Shown here: positions 9,456 to 18,570 of the stretch, piece by piece
Numbering within the stretch: the stretch's first letter is position 1
How the letters are laid out: every line of letters starts with the position of its first letter
Assembly: GCF_001020565.1 (NCBI RefSeq)
Contig: NZ_LDAS01000001.1
Location: forward strand, 1,340,402 to 1,404,401
From: Maribacter thermophilus
Lineage (GTDB): Bacteria; Bacteroidota; Bacteroidia; Flavobacteriales; Flavobacteriaceae
Direction of reading: 5' to 3'
Length of the DNA: 64,000 bases
Program-made: the position numbers and the translations under genes
The notes under the pieces: model-generated
What the model saw: only the letters and a program-made list of their open reading frames with translations
What the model was told of the DNA's origin: nothing
Database searches by the model: none

Positions 9456-10949
9456 TTAGTCTTTGACCCCTAGGTCTCCTCTATGTATGACTTCGCCTCC
9501 TACAACAACTTTTTCTATGGAATTATAAGCTTCAATTTCTTTTAACGGATTTTTAGACATAATAACCATATTAGCTTTTTTGCCCGTTTTTAAGGAGCCA
9601 ATAGAGGCATCTAAATGAAAAGCTTTTGCATTATTTATTGTAGCGGACGAAAGAATTTTATTTAATGGAACGCCTGCTTCTTTCATTAATTTGAGTTCCC
9701 AATATCCATTATAACCAGGTTGGTTTCCATAAGTTGGTGCCGATGGGGTATCTGTGCCAAATAAAATGAACCCGTCGTTGTCCGAAAGGTATTTTAGTGC
9801 CTGCATCGCATGTGCTTGAATATTTCCATAGATACCGTGTACCATCTCTACGTCGAATTCACTAAAAAGTTCTTTGGCAAACCATTGTCCTTCCTCCGTC
9901 TTATACCATTCAAGTAGTTTATTTGGTACAACCTTTTTTAATTCGGGCAAGTTTAGAAAGGCATCATCCGCCAAAGCCTCTTCACCGGCAATAACCGTTA
10001 ACGTAGGTGTGTAGCCTATTTGTTTTTGAATTTGCAAATCCAACGTTTCTTTTATGGGCAAGGGAAGAGAATCTCTAGGTGCATCCTTATATTCTTCCCA
10101 GTTCCACAAACCATGTGCTATAACATCTACCCCCACATCGGCCAAAAAGGAGTGGGCTTCAAGAGAATTACCATGAACAGTTAAAACAAGTTCATTTGAA
10201 CGAGACTCCTCTAGTAGTTCTTTCATAATACTTTTGGTAGGCACAGGTAATTTGGGCATTCCCCTAAAACCGGATTCATAATACGACTTTACGGCAATGG
10301 CCCCAGATTTTTTAATTCGCTCAACAACTGCTTTGGGCGTATGGTCGGCAGGATCAAATTTATCTGGAATGTTGTTTGCTTCACTTTCAATGAAAATGAA
10401 ATTGGGTGTTGTTTCAAATCTATTTTCTTCGGGGGCAAAATTCATTGGATAACCATTAGCAACGGATGCCCCTGAGTAGCCTGTATGATATAGATCGGGT
10501 TTATAGGGGCCTTGATCAAAAGATGTTATCTGCTCTTTTGATATGCCCCCAAGATTTATAAGCGTTGTAAAGCCATAGTATAAATAGCTTTTTGGCATTT
10601 GGCTGTTAAATTCTTTCGTTAGCTCAGGGTACTTTTCCATATGATGAGGGAGCATTCCTTGTACCTCTGTAATATGTACATGGTTATCTATCAACCCTGA
10701 AACTACAAACTTTCCGGTTCCATCAATTTTTTCAAATTTTCCGCTAATAGGTGGTTCGTTTTCTCCTATGTAAACTATTTTGTCCTTTTCCGCTACTAGG
10801 TGACCAATATATGGACTATAGTTTCCATCTTCTGTGGTGATTATTGAAACATTGGAAATGTGGAGTCCCTCTCTTAGGTTTAAGTTTTCTGTTTTCTTTT
10901 GGCAAGATAGTGCCAGTAAGGTAACAAATAGTACTAAAGACTTGTTCAT
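9456..10949 (-). CDS. Amidohydrolase-family lipoprotein (imidazolonepropionase-like)
   Basis: A metal-dependent hydrolase of 497 residues, exported as a lipoprotein (MNKSLVLFVTLLALSC, lipid on C16). The amidohydrolase TIM-barrel motifs are in order: H90-x-H92 in DNHVHIT after the small beta domain, a lysine in AIAVKSYYESG for the bridging carboxylate, histidines in TVHGNS and DVIAHG, and the aspartate of FGTDTPSAP. The C-terminal part (LKTGKKANMVIMSKNPLKEIEAY) is the usual return strand. The family cleaves amide and ring bonds of varied substrates, including dipeptides; the substrate is not deducible. It is followed at 26 bases by the DUF6544 gene. Confidence 0.85.
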   Translation of the reverse strand: MNKSLVLFVTLLALSCQKKTENLNLREGLHISNVSIITTEDGNYSPYIGHLVAEKDKIVYIGENEPPISGKFEKIDGTGKFVVSGLIDNHVHITEVQGMLPHHMEKYPELTKEFNSQMPKSYLYYGFTTLINLGGISKEQITSFDQGPYKPDLYHTGYSGASVANGYPMNFAPEENRFETTPNFIFIESEANNIPDKFDPADHTPKAVVERIKKSGAIAVKSYYESGFRGMPKLPVPTKSIMKELLEESRSNELVLTVHGNSLEAHSFLADVGVDVIAHGLWNWEEYKDAPRDSLPLPIKETLDLQIQKQIGYTPTLTVIAGEEALADDAFLNLPELKKVVPNKLLEWYKTEEGQWFAKELFSEFDVEMVHGIYGNIQAHAMQALKYLSDNDGFILFGTDTPSAPTYGNQPGYNGYWELKLMKEAGVPLNKILSSATINNAKAFHLDASIGSLKTGKKANMVIMSKNPLKEIEAYNSIEKVVVGGEVIHRGDLGVKD

Positions 10950-11159
10950 GAAGGTTTTTCTTTAAAAGAACATAATGGTTGGCTATGAACAATACGGAAA
11001 CAAACCAGCGTTTTTTCTGTTATTCACACGACGAAATCTTTTTGTTTTGCTTTTATTGTCCCGAACAAAATCCTTTGAATTTTGCTACCTTATAAAAATA
11101 CGCAAATCTTTCGATAAATTACACAGTAAAGTATTGACTGTAAGCGCTTTTAATATATG

Positions 11160-11855
11160 TTAGGATGCAAACAACAAGGGGAACGAAAAGAGCGCGTTAT
11201 TTAAAACATGTAAACCAATGGCCATTACCATTCCATATTTAAATCGGGCATAACTAAAGACCAATCCGCCCAACAAATGTGAAATAACCATAAAAGGAAC
11301 ATACGGCAACATAGAAACCCTCAAATCGTAGTTGCTCATATGTAAGAAAGCAAAAGCGAATAGCAAAGAGTAAAAAACGATCAGTCTGTTACTTTTCCAG
11401 AATTCCGCCATTCTATTCACAATTTGATCCTTTAACACCAAGGCCAATAACAAAACTGCCATACCGGCAATACAAAGAGAAGTGTACCATTGTAATTGCA
11501 GTATTAATTTTGACATCATGTAAGCAATACCAGAAAACATGATAAGAAAGTTGATTTTTGAAAACCTTAAACCCAGTCTAAATGTAAGCTCTTCTATAAT
11601 CGGAACTATTAATGCCGTTAAAATAAATTTTTGGGTTCCAGAAAAGGTATCTACCTCAAAGTTATTAGAAACGGCAGGTATCATTATTTTGTCCAACAAA
11701 TCAATTAGAACGGTTATACCCAAGTATAAAACTTTTATTACGAGCAGCACTAAAAACAATCTGATTAAAATGCGGGTCGATTCTTTAAATGTTTTTTTTT
11801 CTTGTTCAGCAAATCCAGTTTTAGCTAAAATCAAGATGTTTTTAAGTATTGCCAA
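11160..11855 (-). CDS. CPBP-family intramembrane glutamic protease
   Basis: A membrane protein of about 231 residues with six to eight hydrophobic segments and the CPBP (Abi) motifs: E88-E89-x-x-x-R93 in PIIEELTFRLGLR, H172 in FAFLHMSNYD, and H216 with N219/N220 in IGLHVLNNALF. Relatives cleave prenylated proteins or process bacteriocin peptides; many are self-immunity proteins. No ATG precedes the conserved part, so a TTG at 11855 is taken as start; this is uncertain. The upstream spacer carries the motif CACCGTTGTAAC also seen before other genes of this block. Confidence 0.8.
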   Translation of the reverse strand: MAILKNILILAKTGFAEQEKKTFKESTRILIRLFLVLLVIKVLYLGITVLIDLLDKIMIPAVSNNFEVDTFSGTQKFILTALIVPIIEELTFRLGLRFSKINFLIMFSGIAYMMSKLILQLQWYTSLCIAGMAVLLLALVLKDQIVNRMAEFWKSNRLIVFYSLLFAFAFLHMSNYDLRVSMLPYVPFMVISHLLGGLVFSYARFKYGMVMAIGLHVLNNALFSFPLLFAS

Positions 11856-12019
11856 AAGTCTTTCTAATATGTTACAACGGTGAATATATAAAAAGTAGGC
11901 AGTTTTTAAGCACTAAACTTATGGTTATGCACCAACTTTGATGCACGGCCAACCTTTTAATTCATCCTTGAATTTCCTATTGTACATTGGAGTTGATGCG
12001 GAGGTATGTGCAGTAATTC

Positions 12020-12682
12020 TTATAACTCGGATACCATATTAATATCGGCACCTTCAAGATGTTTCAACGATTGTGGACGATTGTATAAATTGATCATGGC
12101 AAGTCCTATTTTTGAAGTTGTGGTAACCGATTTCATTCTTTTTAACAAAGGAAAAATTGGTTTAGTGACAACATATAAAAAATGGTACAATTTGGTTTTA
12201 GATCTAACGCCACGTTCAGGCAGAATAGCTCCCGGCCTAAAGGCGTAAGCGTCTTTAAAACCCTTGTTCAAAATCATATTTTCGGTTTTGCCCTTTACGT
12301 TAGCCCACATGGTTTTTCCCTGCTCCGTACTATCGGTTCCTGCACCGGAAACATAAGTAAAAAGCATATTCGGATTTGCGCTATAGGCGGTATTTACAAG
12401 AGCCTCCGAAATTGTATATGTTAGTTTGTAATAGGCTTCCTCGCTTATACCTGCCGATGATACGCCCATACAATGAAAACAAGCATCATAATTTTTAAAA
12501 CTTTCTTTAATGCTACTAAAATCGGTAAAATCCTTATGTATAATTTCCTTTATTTTAGGATTCGAAATACCAACGGGGTTTCTGTTTACGAGGAGAATGG
12601 TGTCCACTCTTTCATCGTCTATACATTCCAGTAGAACACCCTTGCCGACCATACCCGTAGATCCTGTTATAATAACCTTCAT
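12020..12682 (-). CDS. NAD(P)-binding Rossmann-fold protein (atypical SDR)
   Basis: A 220-residue protein with an N-terminal beta strand and the dinucleotide-binding motif G7-x-x-G10-x-x-G13 (VIITGSTGMVGKGV). VNRNP follows at the position that reads the cofactor ribose, then DACFHCMGVSSAG. The typical SDR Tyr-x-x-x-Lys pair is not evident. It resembles small NmrA/HTATIP2-like proteins annotated as NAD(P)H-binding or epimerase. Probably a cytoplasmic oxidoreductase or redox sensor. Single gene between long spacers. Confidence 0.82.
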   Translation of the reverse strand: MKVIITGSTGMVGKGVLLECIDDERVDTILLVNRNPVGISNPKIKEIIHKDFTDFSSIKESFKNYDACFHCMGVSSAGISEEAYYKLTYTISEALVNTAYSANPNMLFTYVSGAGTDSTEQGKTMWANVKGKTENMILNKGFKDAYAFRPGAILPERGVRSKTKLYHFLYVVTKPIFPLLKRMKSVTTTSKIGLAMINLYNRPQSLKHLEGADINMVSEL

Positions 12683-12906
12683 GATTTTAATTTATATTTC
12701 TGTATTCAGAAGATGAGCCCCGTTTATGTTTTAAACACTTTGCTAAAATACTTCGGATACTCAAAACCAACATTGATAACGGTCTGAAACAAACGTATAA
12801 AACAGGCTTATGTAATAGCCCGATCCGGTTTAGAACGTGATAGGATTTTAGCAAGTGGAGTACACAATTTTTTATTGTTTTTTTACCCTGGTTCTTTGCA
12901 ATGGTA

Positions 12907-13467
12907 TTATTCAAGCGATACTACATCATTGTTTTTTAAGTAAACCGTAAGCCCATGTTCCTCGTTCCAACTACAATCAAAAAGCAACTCTAATTCATCA
13001 TCTTCTTGCCCAACACAAATGGTATTAATGCATAAATTTCGTTTTATGAATTCTTCGTTGGAAAACGTAGTTTGATGTAAAATTTCCATAGTTCTTTTCG
13101 CATATTCAAAATGTTTTGCAGCCGCATATGCCCCATTGTTTCCAAATGTATAGTCCACGACCGCATCCAATACTTTTTTTTCAATATTGACCGATTCTTT
13201 CACAAACGCTTCAATAGTCTCAAAATCACCAACCTTTTCCGACGCGTAAAAAGTTATCGTTTCTGCATTGGAACAAGGCTCTTCATAGTATTCATAAACA
13301 TCTGATTCGTCATACCATTCCGGACTATTTTCGGGATCTTCAAAATTTTCCGGGTTATAAAGGTTATAATAAACGTTCCAGTCCTTGAAAATAAAATTAG
13401 GTATCTCTACATCTATTTCTCCAACCTTTTCATTTTCTTCGTTAAGTTGCTTTAGTAGCATATTCAT
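12907..13467 (-). CDS. DUF6985/DUF2004-like protein, possibly immunity-type
   Basis: A 186-residue acidic soluble protein. The C-terminal part has LLFDCSWNEEHGLTVYLKN, which resembles the Cys-x-Trp-(D/N)-E-E-H-G-(L/V) signature I associate with DUF6985/DUF2004 proteins. Those are often found as stand-alone immunity-like genes in polymorphic-toxin or cassette settings. A helical segment of about 70 residues (KVLDAVVDYTFGNNGAYAAAKHFEYA) lies before it. No toxin is encoded next to it. The start at 13467 (MNM) could also be 13461. Function uncertain. Confidence 0.65.
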   Translation of the reverse strand: MNMLLKQLNEENEKVGEIDVEIPNFIFKDWNVYYNLYNPENFEDPENSPEWYDESDVYEYYEEPCSNAETITFYASEKVGDFETIEAFVKESVNIEKKVLDAVVDYTFGNNGAYAAAKHFEYAKRTMEILHQTTFSNEEFIKRNLCINTICVGQEDDELELLFDCSWNEEHGLTVYLKNNDVVSLE

Positions 13468-13645
13468 TCAATCTTTTCTTTCAATGGTTTAATTGCCGTT
13501 AAGCGTATCTTGTATTAGTAGTAGCCAACTTGCTCCACTAACTTTTCTGTTCTATTCTGTATTGGCCTTTGTTATAATTAAAAGTAAGAAATTTTAAAAG
13601 GCTAAAAGTGTAGCAATCAACTATGGCCCTTGCTGTAGCATGCTT

Positions 13646-14206
13646 TTATTGCTTTCTCAGTAAAATAATGCTAAAACCAATGAGGGTTAGCGCATAACCA
13701 AAAACCAGTCGATAAGGCAACGGAATTATATGCCATAAAATAAGATTGGCCATGAACACCAAGATGATTCCTAATATACCTTTCTTCAAATAGTTGAAAC
13801 TTAAAATCAGTAATCCCAGATTAAAAATTTTTGAGCTCGGCCCAATGGTCACAAAAGGTTTCCAAATGGACGGAATTTTAGAGATATGTCCCGTGAATTC
13901 ATTTCTCATTTCCTCATCAGGAAAGCTCCACCAAATAAAGTCCAATACACACATTCCAATAATGCAAACAATACCAACGATGGTCAAGGGAATTCCTATC
14001 AAGCTATATATTTTTTTAGGAAAAGTCACTGTTTGGGGAATCAAAAAAGTTACTCCCACCAATAAAAACCAATGCGCAAAATCTATAGGTTCTTGGTTAT
14101 ATACAAAATGATTTCCCTGAGATAATAATATTTGGCCAATCAAAAAGAAAACAAGTCCGATCAGAAAGAGTATTCTATTGGTTATCTCATATGTTCTATC
14201 TTCCAT
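13646..14206 (-). CDS. Small integral membrane protein
   Basis: Unrecognised 186-residue protein with about six hydrophobic spans: ILFLIGLVFFLIGQILL, FAHWFLLVGVTFLI, LIGIPLTIVGIVCIIGMCVL, IFNLGLLILSFNYL, GILGIILVFMANLILWHI and LVFGYALTLIGFSIILL. There are no charged residues within the spans that would suggest an active site. It ends in the short basic tail LRKQ. Encoded as a single gene. Function unknown. Confidence 0.65.
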   Translation of the reverse strand: MEDRTYEITNRILFLIGLVFFLIGQILLSQGNHFVYNQEPIDFAHWFLLVGVTFLIPQTVTFPKKIYSLIGIPLTIVGIVCIIGMCVLDFIWWSFPDEEMRNEFTGHISKIPSIWKPFVTIGPSSKIFNLGLLILSFNYLKKGILGIILVFMANLILWHIIPLPYRLVFGYALTLIGFSIILLRKQ

Positions 14207-14389
14207 TTATTTCGTTTTATTGTAATATGCCACATCTATATTGGCGATGGGCAGTAGCGAATTGCTACCTGCAACCCTTTTAATTTTGCACGGTGCCAAA
14301 TCGTTGTATTTTGTTTTTAATGGTTAGTGCTTAAAAGCCAACATTCATGCCTAAAAGGCCCATTTACAATATACAGTGTAGGCATTTTG

Positions 14390-15511
14390 TTATTTTTTTT
14401 CCAATGTTCTTATCAGACCAAAACACAATTGGTCGATATTGCCCATTTTTTCATGAAATGCAGAAACATTGGATAGAATTATTATTCCATTTTTGTTTTC
14501 TAGATCTAAGGCCATTGATGAAGTATAACCTCCAGTTCCTCCATTATGCCAAATTAATTCGCCTCCATTTTTTCTTTTTAATATATGCCATCCAAGTCCA
14601 ATACTCATATTGTCGTTTACTTTAAATGTAGGCTTTTGGGTTAGGGTTAATTCAATATTGGCAGTATCAAATTGAGCCACAGCAAATTTGGATAGATCTT
14701 CAACAGTAGAAAAAATAGCGCCACCACCGGCTAAAACATCAAAATCCCAATTTGAAGTCGTTTTTCCATTGGAATTTAGTCCTCCGACAAGTTTTGTTTT
14801 TAGGTTTTCTCTTGTACTTGTAGAATTGGACATTTTGTATTTTGAGAATATTTTCTTCTGTAGTAGTGATTCATACGAGGATTTTGAAATTGTTGCCAAT
14901 TCAAATCCCAAAATTCCGGCACCAAGATTAGAATATTCGTATGTAACTCCAGGATCTTGATTTAGTTTCATTTCTGTTGTCAAATAACTTATAAGCTTTT
15001 CTTGGTCGTAATCTTTATAAGGATTGTCTTGATCTACAAGTAAAAGGTTTAAATTGGAAGGCAATCTTGGAAGTCCAGATGTATGGTTTGCAAGTTGTTT
15101 GAACGTTATTACATTTTCTGTGTTAATGTTAAAATCAAGATAGTGTTGAATGTTGTCATCCAATGTTATTTTTTGGTCGCTCACAAAATTTGACAACAAG
15201 GTCGCTGTAAATACTTTGGTGATAGAACCTATTTCAAAAGCGTTCCTATAATTTTCAATTAACTTAATTGTGTCATTTTTTCTTTCAGTTCCAATAAAGT
15301 CGATTTTTCCATTTTTAATTAAGGCAATGGATAATTGAGTGTTGTTTGGCAACGATTTGGTGTTATCAAATATAAGTTCGGACTGTTCTTTATTGATACT
15401 ATTATTTATGACTTTAATTCCATTTTCGGCAACGGAGGTTTGCCCGTTAGAACAACTAGAAAGTAGAAGTATGACAAATGCAGCTACATATTTTTTAATT
15501 TTTTTCTTCAT
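14390..15511 (-). CDS. Serine hydrolase lipoprotein (class C beta-lactamase / esterase fold)
   Basis: A 373-residue exported protein (lipobox LLLSSC, lipid on C20). It has the beta-lactamase fold motifs in order: S96-I-T-K99 with the nucleophile serine, Y193-S-N195, and HNGGTGGY as the KTG-like box near the C-terminus. The family (PF00144) includes AmpC-like enzymes, D-aminopeptidases and esterases; penicillin hydrolysis cannot be assumed. The start at 15511 gives a clean lipoprotein signal (MKKKIKKYVAAFVILLLSSC); the start at 15523 adds four residues. The spacers on both sides carry the block's shared motifs. Confidence 0.85.
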   Translation of the reverse strand: MKKKIKKYVAAFVILLLSSCSNGQTSVAENGIKVINNSINKEQSELIFDNTKSLPNNTQLSIALIKNGKIDFIGTERKNDTIKLIENYRNAFEIGSITKVFTATLLSNFVSDQKITLDDNIQHYLDFNINTENVITFKQLANHTSGLPRLPSNLNLLLVDQDNPYKDYDQEKLISYLTTEMKLNQDPGVTYEYSNLGAGILGFELATISKSSYESLLQKKIFSKYKMSNSTSTRENLKTKLVGGLNSNGKTTSNWDFDVLAGGGAIFSTVEDLSKFAVAQFDTANIELTLTQKPTFKVNDNMSIGLGWHILKRKNGGELIWHNGGTGGYTSSMALDLENKNGIIILSNVSAFHEKMGNIDQLCFGLIRTLEKK

Positions 15512-15643
15512 AACTAATAACAACGGTTCGCACGTGGATGGCCCCTAGTTCGGACTATTCCGTGTAACTAAATTAATCAATTGGTAGAGACTTTGCGCCT
15601 AGCTTGAAACAAGCTATAAACTATAAACGGCTTAGCCATTGTT

Positions 15644-16054
15644 TTATCCTCTTGAATATAACAAATATCCGCCTCCGATAATCAGCAGAGGAGAAGCAAT
15701 ACATAAAAGTATAATGGTCCATCGGTACAAGCCCCAGAACGATACCACTTTTCTTTCATCAGATTCCGGGGAGTAAATAATATTGACCTTATCTCCAATT
15801 TTGTATGGCGCCGGACGTGAACTGACCTGACTTTTGAAGGTCATCAAATTTTTTGATCTATCCCTATATTCAAAAACTGGCTTGAAAGCAGTACCCTCAT
15901 CATCACTAACTTCTATTAAATCAACAACCTCCGCTTTCGTTTTTATTCCGCTTTGCATTAGTTCCCTGGTGCCGTTGTACTGCCGTAAGGCAAAATAGAT
16001 CAGGAAAATGGAAATTAGCAACATTCCGTAGTATAAATATTCTATCATTTTCAT
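15644..16054 (-). CDS. DUF3592 membrane protein
   Basis: A 136-residue protein with an N-terminal span (YLYYGMLLISIFLIYFALRQY) and a C-terminal span (WTIILLCIASPLLIIGGGYLL). Between them lies the DUF3592 domain, with AEVVDLIEV, then FKPVFEYRDRSK and PYKIGDKVNIIYSPESDERKVV, the last being the family hallmark. The central domain is a small beta fold and its role is unknown. It stands alone; the stop codon is followed directly by AACAATGGCTAAGCCGTT, one of the recurring border-like sequences of this region. Confidence 0.82.
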   Translation of the reverse strand: MKMIEYLYYGMLLISIFLIYFALRQYNGTRELMQSGIKTKAEVVDLIEVSDDEGTAFKPVFEYRDRSKNLMTFKSQVSSRPAPYKIGDKVNIIYSPESDERKVVSFWGLYRWTIILLCIASPLLIIGGGYLLYSRG

Positions 16055-16084
16055 TTACTTAATATAATAAAGGCCAACGGTCTA

Positions 16085-16114
16085 GTATATAAGCCGTTTC
16101 AATGGCTTATATAC
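16085..16114. repeat. Perfect 11-bp inverted repeat
   Basis: GTATATAAGCC and GGCTTATATAC are separated by 8 bases and preceded by CAACGGTCTA. There is no T run, so a terminator is unlikely. The layout resembles borders of gene cassettes. Confidence 0.6.
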
Positions 16115-16233
16115 CTCTTACGTTTTATTCTCATTAAATTGATGCAATAATAAGAAATAACAAAAGAGAGAATTAAGGTTATGTTATACAATGAAGCTTA
16201 GACTTCTACAACATTGGTAATCCTCCCTCTTGT

Positions 16234-16306
16234 ACTACCTTAACCACGTTCACTTCTGTGAGACCTTAGATCTCGTTTTCAAGTTGTTGAGGCTAAGGTA
16301 GTTTTT
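16234..16306. repeat. Long stem-loop with inner hairpin
   Basis: Outer arms ACTACCTTAACC and GGCTAAGGTAGT pair over 12 bases with one wobble or mismatch. Inside is a shorter stem GAGA/TCTC. TTTTT follows on the plus strand. It could be a small RNA end, a terminator or a folded recombination site. Confidence 0.4.
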
Positions 16307-16484
16307 GAAAAAAAATAGCTCGGAAACGGCCCCGGGAATTTGATTTATAAACCTATAGGTCTAGAACAATAGTTTGTTCAGGTGCTTAAAAATCAAAACC
16401 GCCTTGAAAAGCGGTTATGTGAGTCGTTATTTTAAGGATTATGGGGTTGTGCAACGGTTACCATTGTTGTAGCCAGTTATTTTA

Positions 16485-18527
16485 TTAATTCAATATTTTT
16501 CCATTCTCATCAAATAATTTAAAGCTTTTATATGATGTTGATAGAAATGATTTTTCTTCTTTAGTCATTAAGTCTTCGAATTTATAACCTGGTAACTCAA
16601 AGCCTTTAGGTATTCCTAACATCAATAAGTTTCCATTATTTAATAAAACAAAGCGTACATATTTTCTTTTCGGAAATGACACATATAGAGAAATTGCATT
16701 TTCAAAGTCTAATTCGTCTACTAATTCCATTGGCATATCTTCGGTCACTCTGTTTCTGTGATTAACAAATGACTTGTCGGTTGTGAATTTGATGTAAACC
16801 TTATTTTCTTTATTATCGTTGATGATTTTTTGTAAGAATAAATGTTCCTCAACACGAGATTTCAATTCGCTTTTTTTGTCTATAAAATTTTGAAGTGGCG
16901 TTATTTCTTCTCCAATTTCCATTGTCAAGTCGTAAATAATCTTTCCGTCAGATTTTTTGTCAATAAGTTCAGCTTGCCAGCAATCGCCATCAAAACTATA
17001 AGAACTAATGTGTGCTATAATTGATGATTTAACATCAAAATTATCTAGCTCTTCTTTCTCACGATAAAGTAAATCGTAAAGTTGTTTGTTTGGGTTTTCT
17101 ATTCGAGATTTTAATTCTATTGGAAGTAATGGTACTAAATTTTGAATATCTTTTTCCAACTCTGTTTTTTTGATACTATCTTTTATAAAGTATTGATAGT
17201 TTTTGAGTGTATTATAAAAATGTAGCTTGTTAAAAGCATCAATTTCCTCGTCTTTAATTATTTCATAAGTTTTACTCTCGAAATATTCTTGTTTGTCAGA
17301 ATTTAAGTTAGCATATGCTTTTGCGATTTTGCTACCATCTGAAAAATAGTGTTTTCGAGTTGCATCTTCAATTCTAACATTGGAACCCAATAAGATTTTA
17401 TCAATATCTAAATCAAGTTTTCCAAGCTCTTCGATATAAGTTTTTCTAACGTTTGAAGCAATATTACTATTTGCGTTTCTGGAAACGTTATCATTCATCA
17501 CATTTAAGAACGACTTAATAAAAACGTCCCAATTTTGAGTTTTGGAAGCTAAACTTGCAATCCTTTTTTGTTGAATGATTGGACCATTATCGAAACTGCA
17601 AGTTCCAACCTGTCTATTTAGTCTCATTAATTCTAAAGCTCTTTTTTTGGAAATTAATTGTGCGGTAAAGTCCTCTAAATCTCCATTAGAAACTTTATTT
17701 TCTTCTGCATATTCTAACGCTTCAATTAAGAGTTTTTTGAAATTTTGGTCATTAGTATAAAGACTATCTGCAAATATTTCTTTTTTAGATTGCCACTCAT
17801 TTAATTCCTTTCTTCGGGTAATGAAATCTTGCTCTTTTTTGTAAGGTGGTTTGTTGGTTTTTAGTTCGTAATAATTTACTAATGAGTCAATGATAGTTCT
17901 TTTGTATGGTTTAAATCCATTTGATTTATTGTCACTATCATAAAAAATAGAGGTTTCTGGTCTCACTATTAAATCAGTATAGTTAATCCAATCCGAAAGT
18001 CTTTTTGGAATAGCGACTGATTTGAATTCATTATTCAAATAAAAGCCACGAATTGTGGTTATGCTATCCCTTTTGTTTGTATAACTAGAGTAAAAATATT
18101 TTAAGTTATTTTGGTTAAGGGAATCATTAAATGATAGTGTAATGCCGTGGTTTTGATTGTTCGCAATTTCAAAAGATTTTATTTCTAATTTCTTTTCATT
18201 TTTATAATCGGAATAAACGTTTTTTATTACCAGTAAATCATTGTCAATTTGTAATCCTTTGAATTTATTTTGTATTTGTTCTAGGTTCTCTGATTTTTTT
18301 AATTCGGCAAGAAAATTTTTTGGGTCTTTAGCAATGATTTCAAAATAACTAGCTGATGTTTGTGGTAGAGAGTAAAAATTAGGTGTTTCACTTCGACTGT
18401 AATTCCCTTCCAAGTCATTAATAATGGAATCAAGTTTTGGAATATCACTTTCGCTAATTATTGAATTTTGACAGAAAACATTTCCTGAAATCAATAATAT
18501 TAGTAGTATGTAAAATGATTTTCTCAT
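16485..18527 (-). CDS. Large exported protein of unknown function
   Basis: A 680-residue protein I do not recognise. From the start at 18527 it has a signal peptide (MRKSFYILLILLISGNVFC-Q); the reading from 18542 adds five residues. The mature part is rich in Lys, Asn, Asp and Ile, mostly helical in appearance, without repeats. A few cysteines occur (GTCSFDNG; GDCWQAELIDKKSDGK). The last 180 residues look more beta-rich (IIAHISSYSFDGDCW, YVRFVLLNNGNLLMLGIP). Codon use is more AT-rich than in the core genes to the right, which fits acquisition by transfer. Confidence 0.7.
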   Translation of the reverse strand: MRKSFYILLILLISGNVFCQNSIISESDIPKLDSIINDLEGNYSRSETPNFYSLPQTSASYFEIIAKDPKNFLAELKKSENLEQIQNKFKGLQIDNDLLVIKNVYSDYKNEKKLEIKSFEIANNQNHGITLSFNDSLNQNNLKYFYSSYTNKRDSITTIRGFYLNNEFKSVAIPKRLSDWINYTDLIVRPETSIFYDSDNKSNGFKPYKRTIIDSLVNYYELKTNKPPYKKEQDFITRRKELNEWQSKKEIFADSLYTNDQNFKKLLIEALEYAEENKVSNGDLEDFTAQLISKKRALELMRLNRQVGTCSFDNGPIIQQKRIASLASKTQNWDVFIKSFLNVMNDNVSRNANSNIASNVRKTYIEELGKLDLDIDKILLGSNVRIEDATRKHYFSDGSKIAKAYANLNSDKQEYFESKTYEIIKDEEIDAFNKLHFYNTLKNYQYFIKDSIKKTELEKDIQNLVPLLPIELKSRIENPNKQLYDLLYREKEELDNFDVKSSIIAHISSYSFDGDCWQAELIDKKSDGKIIYDLTMEIGEEITPLQNFIDKKSELKSRVEEHLFLQKIINDNKENKVYIKFTTDKSFVNHRNRVTEDMPMELVDELDFENAISLYVSFPKRKYVRFVLLNNGNLLMLGIPKGFELPGYKFEDLMTKEEKSFLSTSYKSFKLFDENGKILN

Positions 18528-18546
18528 AATTGTGTACAACAATTGT

Positions 18547-18570
18547 ATAAACGTACCGAGGTACGTTTAT
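18547..18570. repeat. Perfect palindrome upstream of the orphan gene
   Basis: ATAAACGTACC and GGTACGTTTAT are separated by GA and lie about 20 bases before the start codon of the orphan gene. It may be an operator or a folded cassette border. Confidence 0.5.

Larger units (their letters stand above)
16055..16484. other. Structured spacer, 430 bases
   Basis: No gene is seen. It contains a perfect hairpin (16085-16114), a long stem with an inner hairpin (16234-16306), a short stem ACCGC/GCGGT around 16398-16415, and CAACGGTTACCATTGTTG (16454-16471), which is itself nearly a palindrome. Several of these recur in neighbouring spacers. Confidence 0.5.

Noticed and set aside
11996-12004. ATGCGGAGG, identical to 9 bases overlapping the tRNA-Ser 3' end, as a possible attachment-site repeat
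   Set aside because: Nine bases can match by chance in 64 kb, the match does not continue into the T arm, and no integrase is present.
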